In this document: piece after piece, positions 54,638 through 64,000 of the stretch | Layout of the letters: each line of letters begins with the position of its first letter | Position numbering within the stretch: the stretch's first letter is position 1 | Assembly: GCF_029784155.1 (NCBI RefSeq) | Contig: NC_073692.1 | Span: 317,681,141 to 317,745,140, forward strand | Source: Uranotaenia lowii | Taxonomy: Eukaryota; Arthropoda; Insecta; Diptera; Culicidae | Reading direction: 5' to 3' | DNA: 64,000 nucleotides | Made by a program: the position numbers and the translations under genes | Notes under the pieces: model-generated | Seen by the model: the letters and a program-made list of their open reading frames with translations, nothing else | What the model was told of the DNA's origin: nothing | Database searches by the model: none

Positions 54638-55370
54638 TCATCCATCGGGAGCAGGAGCTTGAACGCCAATGCCGATCAGATAAGCATACATCGGGATCAC
54701 AACCGGTGTGAATTGTCTCACGCGTATTTGGTCCTTTGATCTCCAGCAATAAATTGAAGAATATATCACCGGATATGCGATCAGGTTTCCTACCGTCCTA
54801 CAAGTTATGGATTCTTTTCGGCCATGTTTTATTTGTTCGCATTTCCCGAAACAGATTGAGAAATTTCTGAAATTAGAAAAAGATTTAAAAAGATGGACAA
54901 AGTGAATGATTGAGCCATACTACTACCTACTGCCGATTCTAAGTATTATACAATCCAGCATACAGATTGTCATGCTCAGAATCTGTTCGATCAGCGGTTT
55001 CCGTTGTTCAAAAAAGGTACTGCAAAGAGACAAAATGAAAACTATTTTTTCAGCGTTCAATAGCTCAAAGCTTTTCAAAAGCAATGTTTGTTTTTTTTTT
55101 TTTTTTTGTTAATGAAGAACTAACAACTACGGTTAATTTTTCAAGCATCGTAATTCATACCTTTTCGAAAGAACGCAAGGAGTGTCCTTCCACGTAAATG
55201 AGCTGCCTCCATCAGGATGATTAGATCGGTAGTAATATTCTGTTGTTGCACCTTTTTTGTCCACGCCCTTTTCTTCACTAAGGGCTTCACGGGGAAATGT
55301 GTCCATCATCTTCCAGTAACAATTTAAGGGCCCCGGATTAGTGATTCCGCTACTATTGGCAAATCCTGAA
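54638..55370 (-). CDS. Candidate multi-exon gene, unrecognised protein (three in-phase exons)
   Basis: Three minus-strand exon candidates join in the same phase (2). Exon x is 55370-55161 (210 nt, acceptor TTTCTGTGCAG, donor AAAAG|GTATGA). Exon y is 55019-54927 (93 nt, acceptor TTTGCAG, donor GTAG|GTAGTA). Exon z is 54866-54638 (acceptor TTTCTAATTTCAG, ends TGA). The introns are 141 and 60 nt. Exon x reads SGFANSSGITNPGPLNCYWK..TFPREALSEEKGVDKKG..SFTWKDTPCVLSK. Exon y reads TFFEQRKPLIEQILSMTICM. Exon z contains FSICFGKCEQIKHGRKESIT and ends ..GVQAPAPDG. A donor also exists at 55469-55463 for an earlier exon, but its frame does not fit cleanly, so the 5' end is missing. I recognise no family. 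An alternative frame in exon z (DGRKPDRISGDIFFNLLLEI, with one stop) also looks protein-like, so a pseudogene is possible. Confidence 0.35.
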
Positions 55371-55820
55371 CTGCACAGAAACGGCAGCTTTTAATTGGAT
55401 ATAAAACACCTATTTACGAGGGAAGGAAATGAGGAATTAGAGGAATTAGTAAATAAAACAAGACTTACCTTCAATTGAAACTTTGTTGAAAACCAGCAAC
55501 AGGTAGACCCAGCTACTTTATTATTTTCGTTGGATAAATACAAAATACGATTTCTTCATCCAACCAAACAACTAAAAATTATCTGTCAAACTCTGGAAGC
55601 GTGCCGCTGTTATTAAACTTTAACCAACCGCTGATGGGAATAAATATCACACGGAGGGGCTAACGTGATATAAACGTTAACTTTTATAAATTGTGAGCGA
55701 GGTTAATCATGATGACATTTGATGAAATTTTCAATTCCTGTCACATTGGAATGAAATTTACGTTTCATTTGAAAGTGTCGTATCGTGTAATATTGGTTAA
55801 ATTCATTTCAGTGATGATTT

Positions 55821-55835
55821 CAGATTTTTTTGCTG
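55821..55835. repeat. Solo terminus of the TACACAGC element family
   Basis: TTTTTTTGCTGTGTA matches the right end of the element at 21334-23310 over 15 bp. No left partner is visible within the nearby sequence, so this may be a truncated copy or a chance match to a short AT-rich end. Confidence 0.3.
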
Positions 55836-55869
55836 TGTACCATCATGCCTGAAATTTCTCCGAAAAAAA

Positions 55870-56760
55870 ATCCAACTAAACTAATTATTTATTAAGTTAC
55901 CATAGAAAATGGTTAGTAAAAATGAGCGTGTGAAAAAAATAATTTGGTGTACTTCTTCCTCCCTCGCGCGCCCCTTTGTCGTTTCCTCCTCAACAAAGCA
56001 ACCTGAATATAGTGTTGGGCGAAACCGAAGTAACAATCGCTTTCATTCCATGCGATGTTGGCACGAAGTACTCGTCAACGATTTCATCAGGTTCGGGGTC
56101 GTACCCCTTGGTGAAAACCATTATTATGTTTATCATACAGGAACTTCGGTTCCAAAATTTTTGAATTGGTTCAGTTGCAAATTGAACCAAGATAAAAAAT
56201 AAATTAGGGCAGAAAAAATTTGAAACTGTCGTTTTCCTCCTACACGAATTTTGTCACGATGACAGTAAATCTGAGTGGGAGCGAAGACTGGAAGTTTGTC
56301 CCTTCCACACACCGACAGATCCCTATTTCCAGAGCCAGCAAGCTCCGTGGTGTCTATGACGTCACGTGTAATTTGACGTCATATTTTTGATCATCTTAAT
56401 TAGTGATTGTTGGACATTGCTGGCAAGCCAAATGGATACGTTTTTAGAGCGAGCATTTAATGAAATTTACTATGAAATTTTTTTTTTCAAACTATTTTGT
56501 TTTTTTTTTCTTTCTTTTATACATTGAAGAGGGAAAAAAATCAAATTTTTTAAGACAAAAATCATTTTTATTGTACTTCCCAGTTTCGCAAAAACGTAGT
56601 GACAAAGTTTATAAAAAAATCCCACCAATACATACAAATACACTGACATCGTCTGAACTCGTCGAGCTGATTCGATAGGTACCTATAAAGGTATATCTAA
56701 GACCCATAATTAAGGATCTCCCAAATCGACCGATAACTATACCTTTCTGTAAGAAAGGCA
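55870..56760. repeat. Dispersed cassette, copy B (intact)
   Basis: Uninterrupted copy with the same landmarks as A. The start is shared with copy C (TTA.TAAGT.ACCATA.AAAATGGTTA..AAAATGAGCGTGTGAA). The TGACGTCA pair lies at 56357-56364 and 56374-56381, the empty transposon site at about 56572-56577 (TTGTACTT), and the terminal hairpin at 56742-56758. One tail repeat follows. On the minus strand it keeps the frame segment KGYDPEPDEIVDEYFVPT that is also seen in C and, by translation, in A. Confidence 0.75.
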
Positions 56761-56944
56761 AAAAAGGTCTCTAACCATGTGTATCAGATAATTCAACGTT
56801 TGCTTTGGGACCAAACGTTGGAGTGAAGACAGCGAGAATAGAGAATCAATGATTCAAACATAGAGTCCAATGATCGGTGAAATATATTTTCAAAATCAAT
56901 TAAGAACATGAATATAAAATTCAGGATTACAATATAAAAAAAAA

Positions 56945-58077
56945 ATTTTGTTACCGAACGGTTTAAGTCATGTTTCTTTTGAGAACTGTTAAGACTATTG
57001 GATAGTTTACTTTAGGTGAACGCTTTTCAATCTTTTAGCTGTTCTAAGTTTTTTAATATTCAGCGATTGGACATGACGTTCTCTTTGAATTTTTTTTACA
57101 TAATACTACACTACTTACAGTCTGTTAAAGGTTGAAAAACAATAATAGTCATAATCTTTATCAAATACAACGATTCTCATATTTTTGTAAAATTTCTTTT
57201 TAATTTCATTTTAAAATGTGTAAATTATTATACTCTTCAAATTTATCAGGATTCTTCCTGTGCTGGAGCTACAAATACAACATGTCCAGCCAAATACGAT
57301 GTCTGAGGACCTCCCTCCAAATCGAGGTACAAATCTTCGACCCGTCCGGATCGATCGAATTGTCGAGTGCTGGAGCATCCCTTTTCGTTGTATCGCCGGG
57401 AGGTCCTATATCTAGCTCGTGTTTCTCGGAGATCGAACATTCAACATGAACTTCTTCGGCAGCCCCATGGCAGCAAATATCCAGACAAATCAATCTATTC
57501 AAGGAGTTCGTTGGGTGGTCGTGGTGGTATTGGATGGATCCAGGAATTTTGGATTGTTCGTTTCTCAGCGGCCTTTTCAGGAATGGTTAATAACTTTCTC
57601 ATTATTGTAGTTTCAATAGCGCTAAAATGAGAAAAAAAAATATGTAGGATAAGCCCCCCCGAATAGGATTGTATCGTGAAAAAACAATGAATTCCATATT
57701 CACAGACCATAAATTGTATGGTTTACACAATGATTATGATCGTCCTCGATACCGTGAATGCACATTGAAGTTCATATTTTTCGACCATACATTTCACCGT
57801 TTTGACGAAAATAACCATGAAAAAGGGGTATTGTTATGCAGCGTGACCATGAAAAAAATGGCGATTTTCCATATATTGAAAAGCTGAAAAATATGATATT
57901 CATGGTTCTTTCAGCTTCCAGTTTTTCACAATAAAACCTTAAAAATATGATGATTTTTATTGTTTACCCACTGAAATAAAAATCTGTGTACACGTTGAGA
58001 TTTGTTTACTTGTTTTTTGGTTTTGTCATCATTTTTGCAGATTAATTAAACTGAAAACAAATAATTTGTTTCAAAGT
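56945..58077. other. Spacer with an unclassified GC-richer segment (57240-57510)
   Basis: 57240-57510 is GC-richer and open in several frames (minus: CSISEKHELDIGPPGDTTKR..DNSIDPDGSKICTS, or RVEDLYLDLEGGPQTSYLAG). This is what a frame-damaged coding fragment looks like. I cannot name it. 57660-57950 is AT-rich with weak inverted ends (GTATCGTGAAAAA / TATTGTGAAAAA) that could mark a decayed MITE. Confidence 0.3.
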
Positions 58078-58083
58078 TTTATT
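58078..58083 (-). terminator. Polyadenylation signal AATAAA
   Basis: AATAAA on the minus strand, 31 nt downstream of the TGA that closes the exon at 58115. The position suits the 3' end of the candidate gene. Confidence 0.4.
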
Positions 58084-58114
58084 AACACTTACTCGTAACA
58101 CTTCACACACTTAA

Positions 58115-59012
58115 TCACTCGTTGATCACGTTTAGGCCAGAGACTCGGACTTCCATCCTGTAGAGACTCTCGGCATCCATCAGTTTAATTCCAATAAAGC
58201 TTCCCTCGTCGGAATTTGGAACTGCGGAATTACACGTCAGCTTCTAGAAAGAATGGGATTTTATCAGATTATTAGTCAATATAAATATGCTATAAAAGTA
58301 CTTACCATCACCACCGCAGATGGGCCCATCACGTCCGATTCGTCATCATATCCGCAAAAAAATCCTAATTTTCCCGGATTAAGTAGTTCCGATCAAAAAA
58401 TTAACCCGCACAAGAGAAAACTTCCGCAGAAAACGCGCGTAAATTAGCTTCGACACGGTTAATTGTAAATGTGTAGAAATAGCAAAAGTTAAAGTACGTT
58501 TGGATTTACATTTTACCATGAAGTACTGTAACACTGTAACAATAATAATCACAAGAAAATGATAGTGATACCGTACTTCTGTCATTTTCGGCAACTATGA
58601 AGTATTTTGTGACTTTGTAAATTATGGTGATTTCATAATTAAAACCGGTTGAAAGATATTTAGAAACTACGATGAAATTGATTGTTAAATTGAAAATCAT
58701 TGTTCAGTTATCTTAATACCATGGTTCTTGCTATTCGGGCCATTAACCATTTTTGAAGTCTTAACTAACAAGACGTAGAGATGAATCATCCGACGTATTC
58801 GCGTTTACCTACCTTATCGAAAAATCCAATTCTGTAGTCCAGTAATTTTTCGTCGAGTTATCCCACTCCGAGTTTTGCAACCAACAAAAATTCAAACGGA
58901 ACCCGAATTTCTCTTCTGGTGCAGTTGCGTCTGTGGTGCCAAAAGCAGATTTTCCATTTTCGGAAGACGGGGGATCCATAATCGATGGCAATTTGTAGCG
59001 GCTACCGAACAT
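58115..59012 (-). CDS. Candidate multi-exon gene, unrecognised protein, with polyadenylation signal
   Basis: The last exon, 58243-58115 (acceptor CATTCTTTCTAG), reads KLTCNSAVPNSDEGSFIGIK, then LMDAESLYRMEVRVSGLNVI, NE, stop. An AATAAA signal lies 31 nt beyond the stop (58083-58078). The preceding exon, 58364-58306 (donor ATG|GTAAGT), reads GFFCGYDDESDVMGPSAVVM and joins it in frame. A first exon, from 59012 (ATG) or 59132 to 58813 (donor AAG|GTAGGT), reads MFGSRYKLPSIMDPPSSENG..EEKFGFRLNFCWLQNSEWDN..NYWTTELDFSI. It leaves in phase 2 while the middle exon enters in phase 1, so a linking exon in 58370-58810 is required or one boundary is wrong. Cysteines and small size suggest a secreted or surface protein, but I recognise no family. 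Confidence 0.4.
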
Positions 59013-59369
59013 TTCGAGGCAAATATTTTTCCCGAACTTATACCGAATTGAATTGAATGAAACCAGCGTGCCTACAGCTGTACACACCCTGAATGAAACT
59101 TTATAAAAATTGGTACTCGCCAGAGGTGCCATATGGTTTTGTCAGAAATCAGACAGCATTTGTACAGTTCTGAATGTGTTCAAGTTTTAGTTGTTGGGTT
59201 GATTCAATTTGCGGGTTTACTAGACCAATATAAATGAAAAACTAAAACAGTTTCACGTATTATTTAGTTTAAGCGTACATATTTCAGAAAAGATACAAGT
59301 GTTCTTAAAACTTCAAAAATGGGTCGTTTCAAATAAAAAACAAGTTCATCATAATTTAGATGAAATTTT

Positions 59370-59600
59370 TTAATTCTTGTAAATCTTGATATTTTTTTCA
59401 TATTGATCATTTTCGTAAATTTTACCATATTCTTGTAATTTTTCACTCTTGTCATTTTTTTTCAATTCTGTCAATTTGAAAAGTTTTTTCAGTTTTGTAA
59501 ATTTCGTCCATTTTGTCAATTTTGTATATTCGATTTTGTCAATTTGGCTCGAAGAGTTTTTTTTCTTTTTCATCAATTTTATCCTTTTTTTCCGATTTTG
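59370..59600. repeat. Short decayed TTTTGTCAA-type array
   Basis: Scattered units TTTTGTCAATTTTGTAT, TTCTGTCAATTTG and GATTTTGTCAATTTGG show that this is a smaller, older relative of the nonamer array at 51050-52090. The frames in it (KLTKWTKFTKL) are repeat translations. Confidence 0.6.
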
Positions 59601-59639
59601 TCGATTATGTTAAATAATGGCAGAATGGTGAAGTATAAA

Positions 59640-60570
59640 ATTCTAAAAAGAAGCATACCAATTGAAATTATAAAATTATAGACAGATAAATGAATAAGAG
59701 GAAAGATAATGAAATTGCACAATTGAACTTGGTGAACTTCGGGAATGCTGAAGAACGCTCATGTTTTAGTTTATTCCTAGGAAAACAACGTTTGCAAGTG
59801 GAACTGAATGATGAAAAAACTTATACTCGAAACTATTTAAAATATGTATTTTTGAGATTTTTATTTTTGAATTGTCAGGATACATGCAACTACCAGATGA
59901 GTTGATCCCAGTATCACATTTTTTTTCCAATAAGATTCTATCTTCTCTACCCAGCATGAGAACAGAAGCGATATCGATTTTTCAAAAGAGAGTATGCGCC
60001 AAATGTTAACAAATCGAGTTTTCAGCTGGGTGAAAAAGTACGTTCGAAGATCTACTTTTTGAACCTACTCAATTGTGTGATGGATGATTTGTGTTCAAGT
60101 TATTGAAAAAACAAAATAAATTTTTTGCTGGGAGCTTATGAAGCTGTCTAACTTCAAACGCAATTTTCTCGAAAAATCTATACCGAGATTTTAAAAATGA
60201 AGCTTTTGTTTGCCTGCGTCGTTTAGTTAATAAAAAATGCTATTAAATAAAAAAAATTCAATAATTTCCTAAATGCGGAGTAGTAAAAAAAATATTTTAA
60301 CTTGTTTTATTCCTGATCATTTGTCATTTGTTTTTTTCATTTTTGTAAAAAAAATTTTTTTTTAATTAAGATGGTCCGCTTCCTCCGCCCGCAAATGATG
60401 TTGTTTTCACTCCTCGATACAATGCGGGCTTCTTCAAAATGGATCACTTTGAAAATGGCAACGAATGAAAAAATATCTCAATGTCAACTTTTTAAACCAT
60501 TTTATAATTTTTACATGAGAACTACCATCATGATTGCAGTTTTTCCAAAAAATCATTCAAAAGCAACAAT
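59640..60570. other. Spacer, no feature seen
   Basis: AT-rich DNA with poly-A/T tracts. A GC-richer line at 60370-60450 (CCGCTTCCTCCGCCCGCAAA) is not open far enough to call. Confidence 0.4.
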
Positions 60571-60579
60571 ATTAAATTA

Positions 60580-61438
60580 TTAATTAAGTAACCATATAAA
60601 ATGGTTAATCAAAATGAGCGTGTGAAGAAATTGATATGGAGTGCTTCGTTCTCCCACACGCGCCCCTTCGTCGTTTTGTTCTTCACATAGCAACCTGAAT
60701 AGAGTCTCGAAGTAACAATCACTTCCGTACCATGCAGTGTGGGCACGACGTACTCATCAACGACTTTATCAAATTCGGGGTTGTACCCCTTGGTGAAAAC
60801 CATTTTTATGTTGAATAATGCGGAACTTAGGTTCCGAAATTTTTGGATTGGTTCGGTTTCAAACTGAACTAATGAAATGAAAAAATTGAAATCAGCCGGG
60901 AAAATTTGACCTGTCGTCTTCTCCCACACGGTGTCTGTCACGATGACATCTAACCTGAGTGGGAGTGAAGCCAGTCTATTCTCCCTTTCACACATCGACA
61001 GATCAATACTTTCAGATAGCAAGCACGTATCTATGACGTCACATATAATTTGACGTCATATATACAACAATCTTGATTTTAGTGATTGCTGGTTGTGGCT
61101 AGCAAGCCAAATTGACACGTTTTTTGGAGTGATTATTTGATGATAATTACTATGAAAATTTATTTTTCAAACTATTTTGTTTTTTTTTCTTTCTTTTATA
61201 CATTCAAGAGGGAAAAAAAACAAATTTTTTAAGACGAAAATCATTTTTATTGTACTTCCCAGTTTCGCAAAAACGTGTGGACAATGTTTAAAAAAAATCA
61301 CACCAGCACACACAAATACACTGACATCGTCTGAACTCGTCGAGCTGATTCGATAGGTACCTATAAAGGAATATCTAAGACCCATAATTAAGGATCTCCC
61401 AAATCGACCGATAACTATACCTTTCTGTAAGAAAGGCA
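60580..61438. repeat. Dispersed cassette, copy C (intact)
   Basis: Uninterrupted third copy. The TGACGTCA pair is at 61034-61041 and 61051-61058, the empty site at about 61250-61255 (TTGTACTT) and the terminal hairpin at 61420-61436. It carries the longest minus-strand frame of the three (61022-60609, 137 codons), containing KGYNPEFDKVVDEYVVPTLH. No tail repeat follows the hairpin, and the sequence becomes unrelated after the CAAAAAA. Confidence 0.75.
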
Positions 61439-61713
61439 AAAAAAATTGACACATACGACACATTGTGATAATTTTGCCATGCAAAAACATTTTCAAGATC
61501 TGTGGTTTTCTAGTTTTTCTACAACACGTGTTGTATTTTCGCATGCTGTGATGCAAAAATAGCAATATTTCTATCACTTACGGCTGAAATAAAAACAATG
61601 TTGTAAAAAAATAGAACGCCCCAAGATCTTGAAAACATTTATGCATGGTCAAATTTTTAAAATGTCAAAATTTCTACCACTTTTTCCCAACACCAGTGAA
61701 CTTGCTCTAACGT

Positions 61714-62439
61714 TTGCGGATACATGGATATTTCGTGACATTCACGAATGACTACTCACATTTTACAGTAATCTACCTAATGAAACGCAAGAGCGAGGGT
61801 TTTGAGAAGTCTAAGGAATTTGAAGCGATGGCAACGGCGCCTTTTAGTCAAAAGTTGGCTAAACTTAGATGCGACAGTGGCCGTGAGTACGTTGGACGAG
61901 ATTTCAAGAATTTTGCAAGGCAAAAGACGTCCAATTGGTTCTAACAATACCGTATACTCCTCAGCAGAATTGCGTGAGCGAAAGAATCAAACAAGCGAAA
62001 GAAAGTACAAACAATGCTCCACGAATGCGATCTTCCAAAATCGTTATGGGGAGAAGCTGTGTTCTGCACAGCTTATCTCACAAATCGATCGCCCACACGA
62101 GCTCTTGTGGATAACAAGACGCCATTCAAAATGTGGTATGGCAAGAAGCCTGACTTGAGCAATCTACGCATTTTTAGCTGCAATGCATATGCACTAGTAC
62201 CTAAAGAGAAGACGCAGGAATTGTATCCAAAGACAAAGAAACTAATCTTTGCGGCTTACGCAAACAACAGTTACAGGTTATACAACAAGTCCTCGCGTAC
62301 AGTTGAGATACGCCATTGCGTAGTCTTTGATGAGCAAGAATTGCTAGATCGTCGAAATGATCTTCTTCATTCTACAATTTTGCAACCAGCAAGCCAAAAT
62401 ACGCCAGCAATAGAATCCGGACTTCCAGCAAAAAGTTAA
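61714..62439 (+). pseudogene. Copia-type integrase fragment, frameshifted
   Basis: 61714-61944 reads GYFVTFTNDYSHFTVIYLMK, FEKSKEFEAM and KLAKLRCDSGREYVGRDFKN, which includes the second Asp region of the D,D-35-E core. The frame breaks after ARQK, where GIQLEFTIPYTPQQNG-type sequence should follow. That stretch (61930-62010) is present only in pieces across frames, so the catalytic Glu region is damaged. 62014-62439 resumes LHECDLPKSLWGEAVFCTAY, LTNRSPTRAL and NKTPFKMWYGKKPDLSNLRI, the integrase C-terminal region, and ends at a stop before the RT frame. Confidence 0.78.
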
Positions 62440-62449
62440 GAAGCATCTC

Positions 62450-63664
62450 GTGGGTAACGAGAATGTTGAAGACGAGCCCGAAGTCATCGTGGTTGACGAT
62501 GAAGATTCAGTTGAAGAACAGCACGTGGGTAACGTTGATGAATCTGATTATGATAGCGCTCAAGATCTTTACAGTCACACTGACGGCGAAGGGGAGGTTG
62601 GGTCACAACCGATTCCCGTTTGTAGTTCTCCGATCAGACGTAGTACGTGCGATAGAAGGGCGCCAGAATTTTACACTGCCAAGACAGCAACAGACAATAG
62701 CGATGTTCCACAAACTGTCGACCAGTTGAAGACGAGGGATGACTGGCCAAAGTGGAAAAATGCCATCAGCGAAAAATTGAGAGCCCTAAACGAAAATAAA
62801 ACCTGGAATACGGTCGAGCGCTTACCCAAAGAACGAAAATCGATCTCATCGAAATGGGTATTTTCGATTAAAGAAGACGGAAGATACAAAGCAAGATTAG
62901 TAGCGAAAGGTTGCTCACAGCGACCTGCTCATGACTACAGTGAAACGTTTGAGCCCGTTGTCAAAATGGAGAGCGTTCGTACAATCTTGTTCTTTGCTAA
63001 CCAGTCTGGTTCAACCATTCACCAGATGGACGTGAAAACAGCCTTTCTCAATGGTCATTTGGAGGAAGAGATATATATGAGACTTCCGAACGACGAAATG
63101 GGCAACGCACAACTCGTCAGACTGCAGAAAAGCCTGTATGGCTTGAAACAAGCTAACAGGTCGTGGAATCAACGATTCGACGAAGTTGTAAAGAAACTTG
63201 GTTTCATTCCGCTGAAAAGTGACTGTTGCGTCTATCGATCTTCGGCTAGAGAGCCAACCCTAGTTCTCTATGTTGACGATATTCTCATCGTTGGCAAAAA
63301 GGTGGCTAACCTGTTCTGGATTAAGACCGAACTTGGAAGGTTATTCCAAATGAAAGATCTTAAAGAAGTTAAACATTGCTTGGGAATGGATTTTTCAAGA
63401 GATTATCAAAAACAAACCATTGAAATTTCTCAAGAGGGTTACACCGAGAGAATACTTAAACGTTTTGGCATGTTTGATAGTAATTCCATAGGTACACCAA
63501 TGGACCCGAATGTGCAGTGGACGAAGACGAAGGATGGTGAAACAACCAATCATCCATTCAAGGAAATACTAGGATGTTTGCAGTATCTGGCTCTTTCAAC
63601 GAGGCTGGACATTTGTGCCGCTGTCAGCGCACTCAGCAAGTTTCAAGCTGATTACGAATTTTAA
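62450..63664 (+). pseudogene. Copia-type reverse transcriptase, C-terminus missing
   Basis: 404-codon open frame in a different register from the integrase part. An acidic linker (EVIVVDDEDSVEEQHVGNVD) is followed by RRSTCDRRAPEFY and then the RT: SSKWVFSIKEDGRYKARLVA, GCSQRPAHDYSETFEPVVKM, QMDVKTAFLNGHLEEEIYMR, LQKSLYGLKQANRSW and catalytic LYVDDILIVG (Tyr274-Asp277, 63269-63280). It continues to ISQEGYTERILKRFGM and GTPMDPNVQW and breaks off at ALSKFQADYEF. The RT core looks intact, but it lacks RNase H and its upstream domains. Confidence 0.83.
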
Positions 63665-64000
63665 AATTTGAAATCGAAATAACAATCAAATTTTATACTG
63701 CGATCTCTTGTAATTCTAATTCTTCAACGAAATAGATATCTAGATAATTTTAACTCATTTATGAACTTGATCTGAGTTTGGAATATTAATTCAATATCTA
63801 TTTGAATTCTTAACATGAATTAAAAATTTGAACTTTGGATCTGTTTCCGATTGTCAATACGATTCCTGAAGTATATGAAAAAAACGATTTCTTAATTTAG
63901 ATTCCCGATCAAAATTTCAAGAAGAGCCAAGAATTGAAATTTGCTTCAGAGCCCTTAATCATCAATTAAGATTGATTAGAAAGATTAGAGAATTAACATG
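63665..64000. other. Spacer to window end, no feature seen
   Basis: AT-rich DNA following the truncated copia fragment. No LTR is seen. Confidence 0.45.

Larger units (their letters stand above)
61695..63664 (+). mobile_element. Ty1/copia LTR-retrotransposon pol fragment, truncated at both ends
   Basis: Part of the integrase and most of the reverse transcriptase are present in copia order (integrase before RT), with no gag, protease or LTR visible. It begins abruptly near 61695 inside the integrase core and ends abruptly near 63655 at the start of RNase H (LSTRLDICAAVSALSKFQ). On both sides AT-rich DNA follows without LTR-like termini. The frames are broken in at least two places. Confidence 0.85.

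Noticed and set aside
57660..57950. Possible MITE with ends GTATCGTGAAAAA / TATTGTGAAAAA
   Set aside because: The inverted match is short and AT-rich, there is no target duplication, and chance cannot be excluded.
61802..62158. 118-codon frame overlapping the copia integrase
   Set aside because: It is mostly the wrong frame of the integrase. Only a few residues bridge the frameshift, and the true text is in the frame of 61714-61944 and 62014-62439.
1..64000. CRISPR arrays, bacterial operons, riboswitches, rRNA
   Set aside because: None seen. The gene structure is eukaryotic, and the direct repeats found are satellites or transposon parts without spacer-repeat regularity.

Overview
The window reads as insect nuclear DNA, most likely from a mosquito or close dipteran. 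The evidence is a recognisable tartan/capricious-family leucine-rich-repeat receptor with long introns, elsewhere GT-AG introns of about 60-140 nt, strongly AT-rich spacers, and a mobile-element load typical of Culicidae: several DD37E mariner-like (ITmD37E) transposons, CR1-like, Jockey-like and RTE-like non-LTR elements, a Ty1/copia fragment, Helitron-like ends, and many small inverted-repeat elements. The species cannot be named from the sequence alone.

Layout. 1-3400 is a degenerate heptamer satellite (GAGTTCA-like) with a higher-order marker recurring every 0.57-0.75 kb. About 3880-4820 is a much cleaner octamer array (CAGATTCT). 4820-7100 is decayed repeat and spacer with one small TIR element. 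From 7127 to about 33970, on the minus strand, lies a tartan-like gene of three coding exons (33588-32725, 26133-25973, 8219-7127). The splice phases agree and give a 705-residue protein. Its 17.75-kb intron 2 holds a near full-length CR1-like retrotransposon, a dead DD37E transposon, a Helitron-like remnant, a 2-kb TIR element with clustered TTACATC motifs and two short tandem duplications. Its 6.6-kb intron 1 holds two hAT-type MITEs, a foldback and a second dead DD37E transposon.

34-48 kb is gene-poor: a Helitron-like element with an internal minisatellite (36.9-38.2 kb), an RTE-like retrotransposon split by a 2.58-kb foldback with about 600-bp arms (38.7-43.6 kb), two foldback MITEs (45.3-46.0 kb) and a third DD37E copy (47.2-48.4 kb). 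48.5-50.4 kb is a decayed Jockey-like element, and 51.05-52.09 kb is a nonamer array (TTTTGTCAA).

52.5-61.4 kb carries three diverged copies of one cassette of about 0.85 kb. Each has two TGACGTCA palindromes at fixed spacing and a terminal hairpin. One copy is interrupted by a 970-bp mariner-like insertion whose empty site is visible in the other two. Between the cassettes are two sets of minus-strand exon-like segments I do not recognise (54638-55370 and 58115-59132). They are the best candidates for undescribed genes here. 61.7-63.66 kb is a Ty1/copia pol fragment truncated at both ends.

Most of the window is therefore mobile-element and satellite DNA around one conserved developmental receptor gene. 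No operons, CRISPR arrays, rRNA genes or confident tRNA genes are seen.
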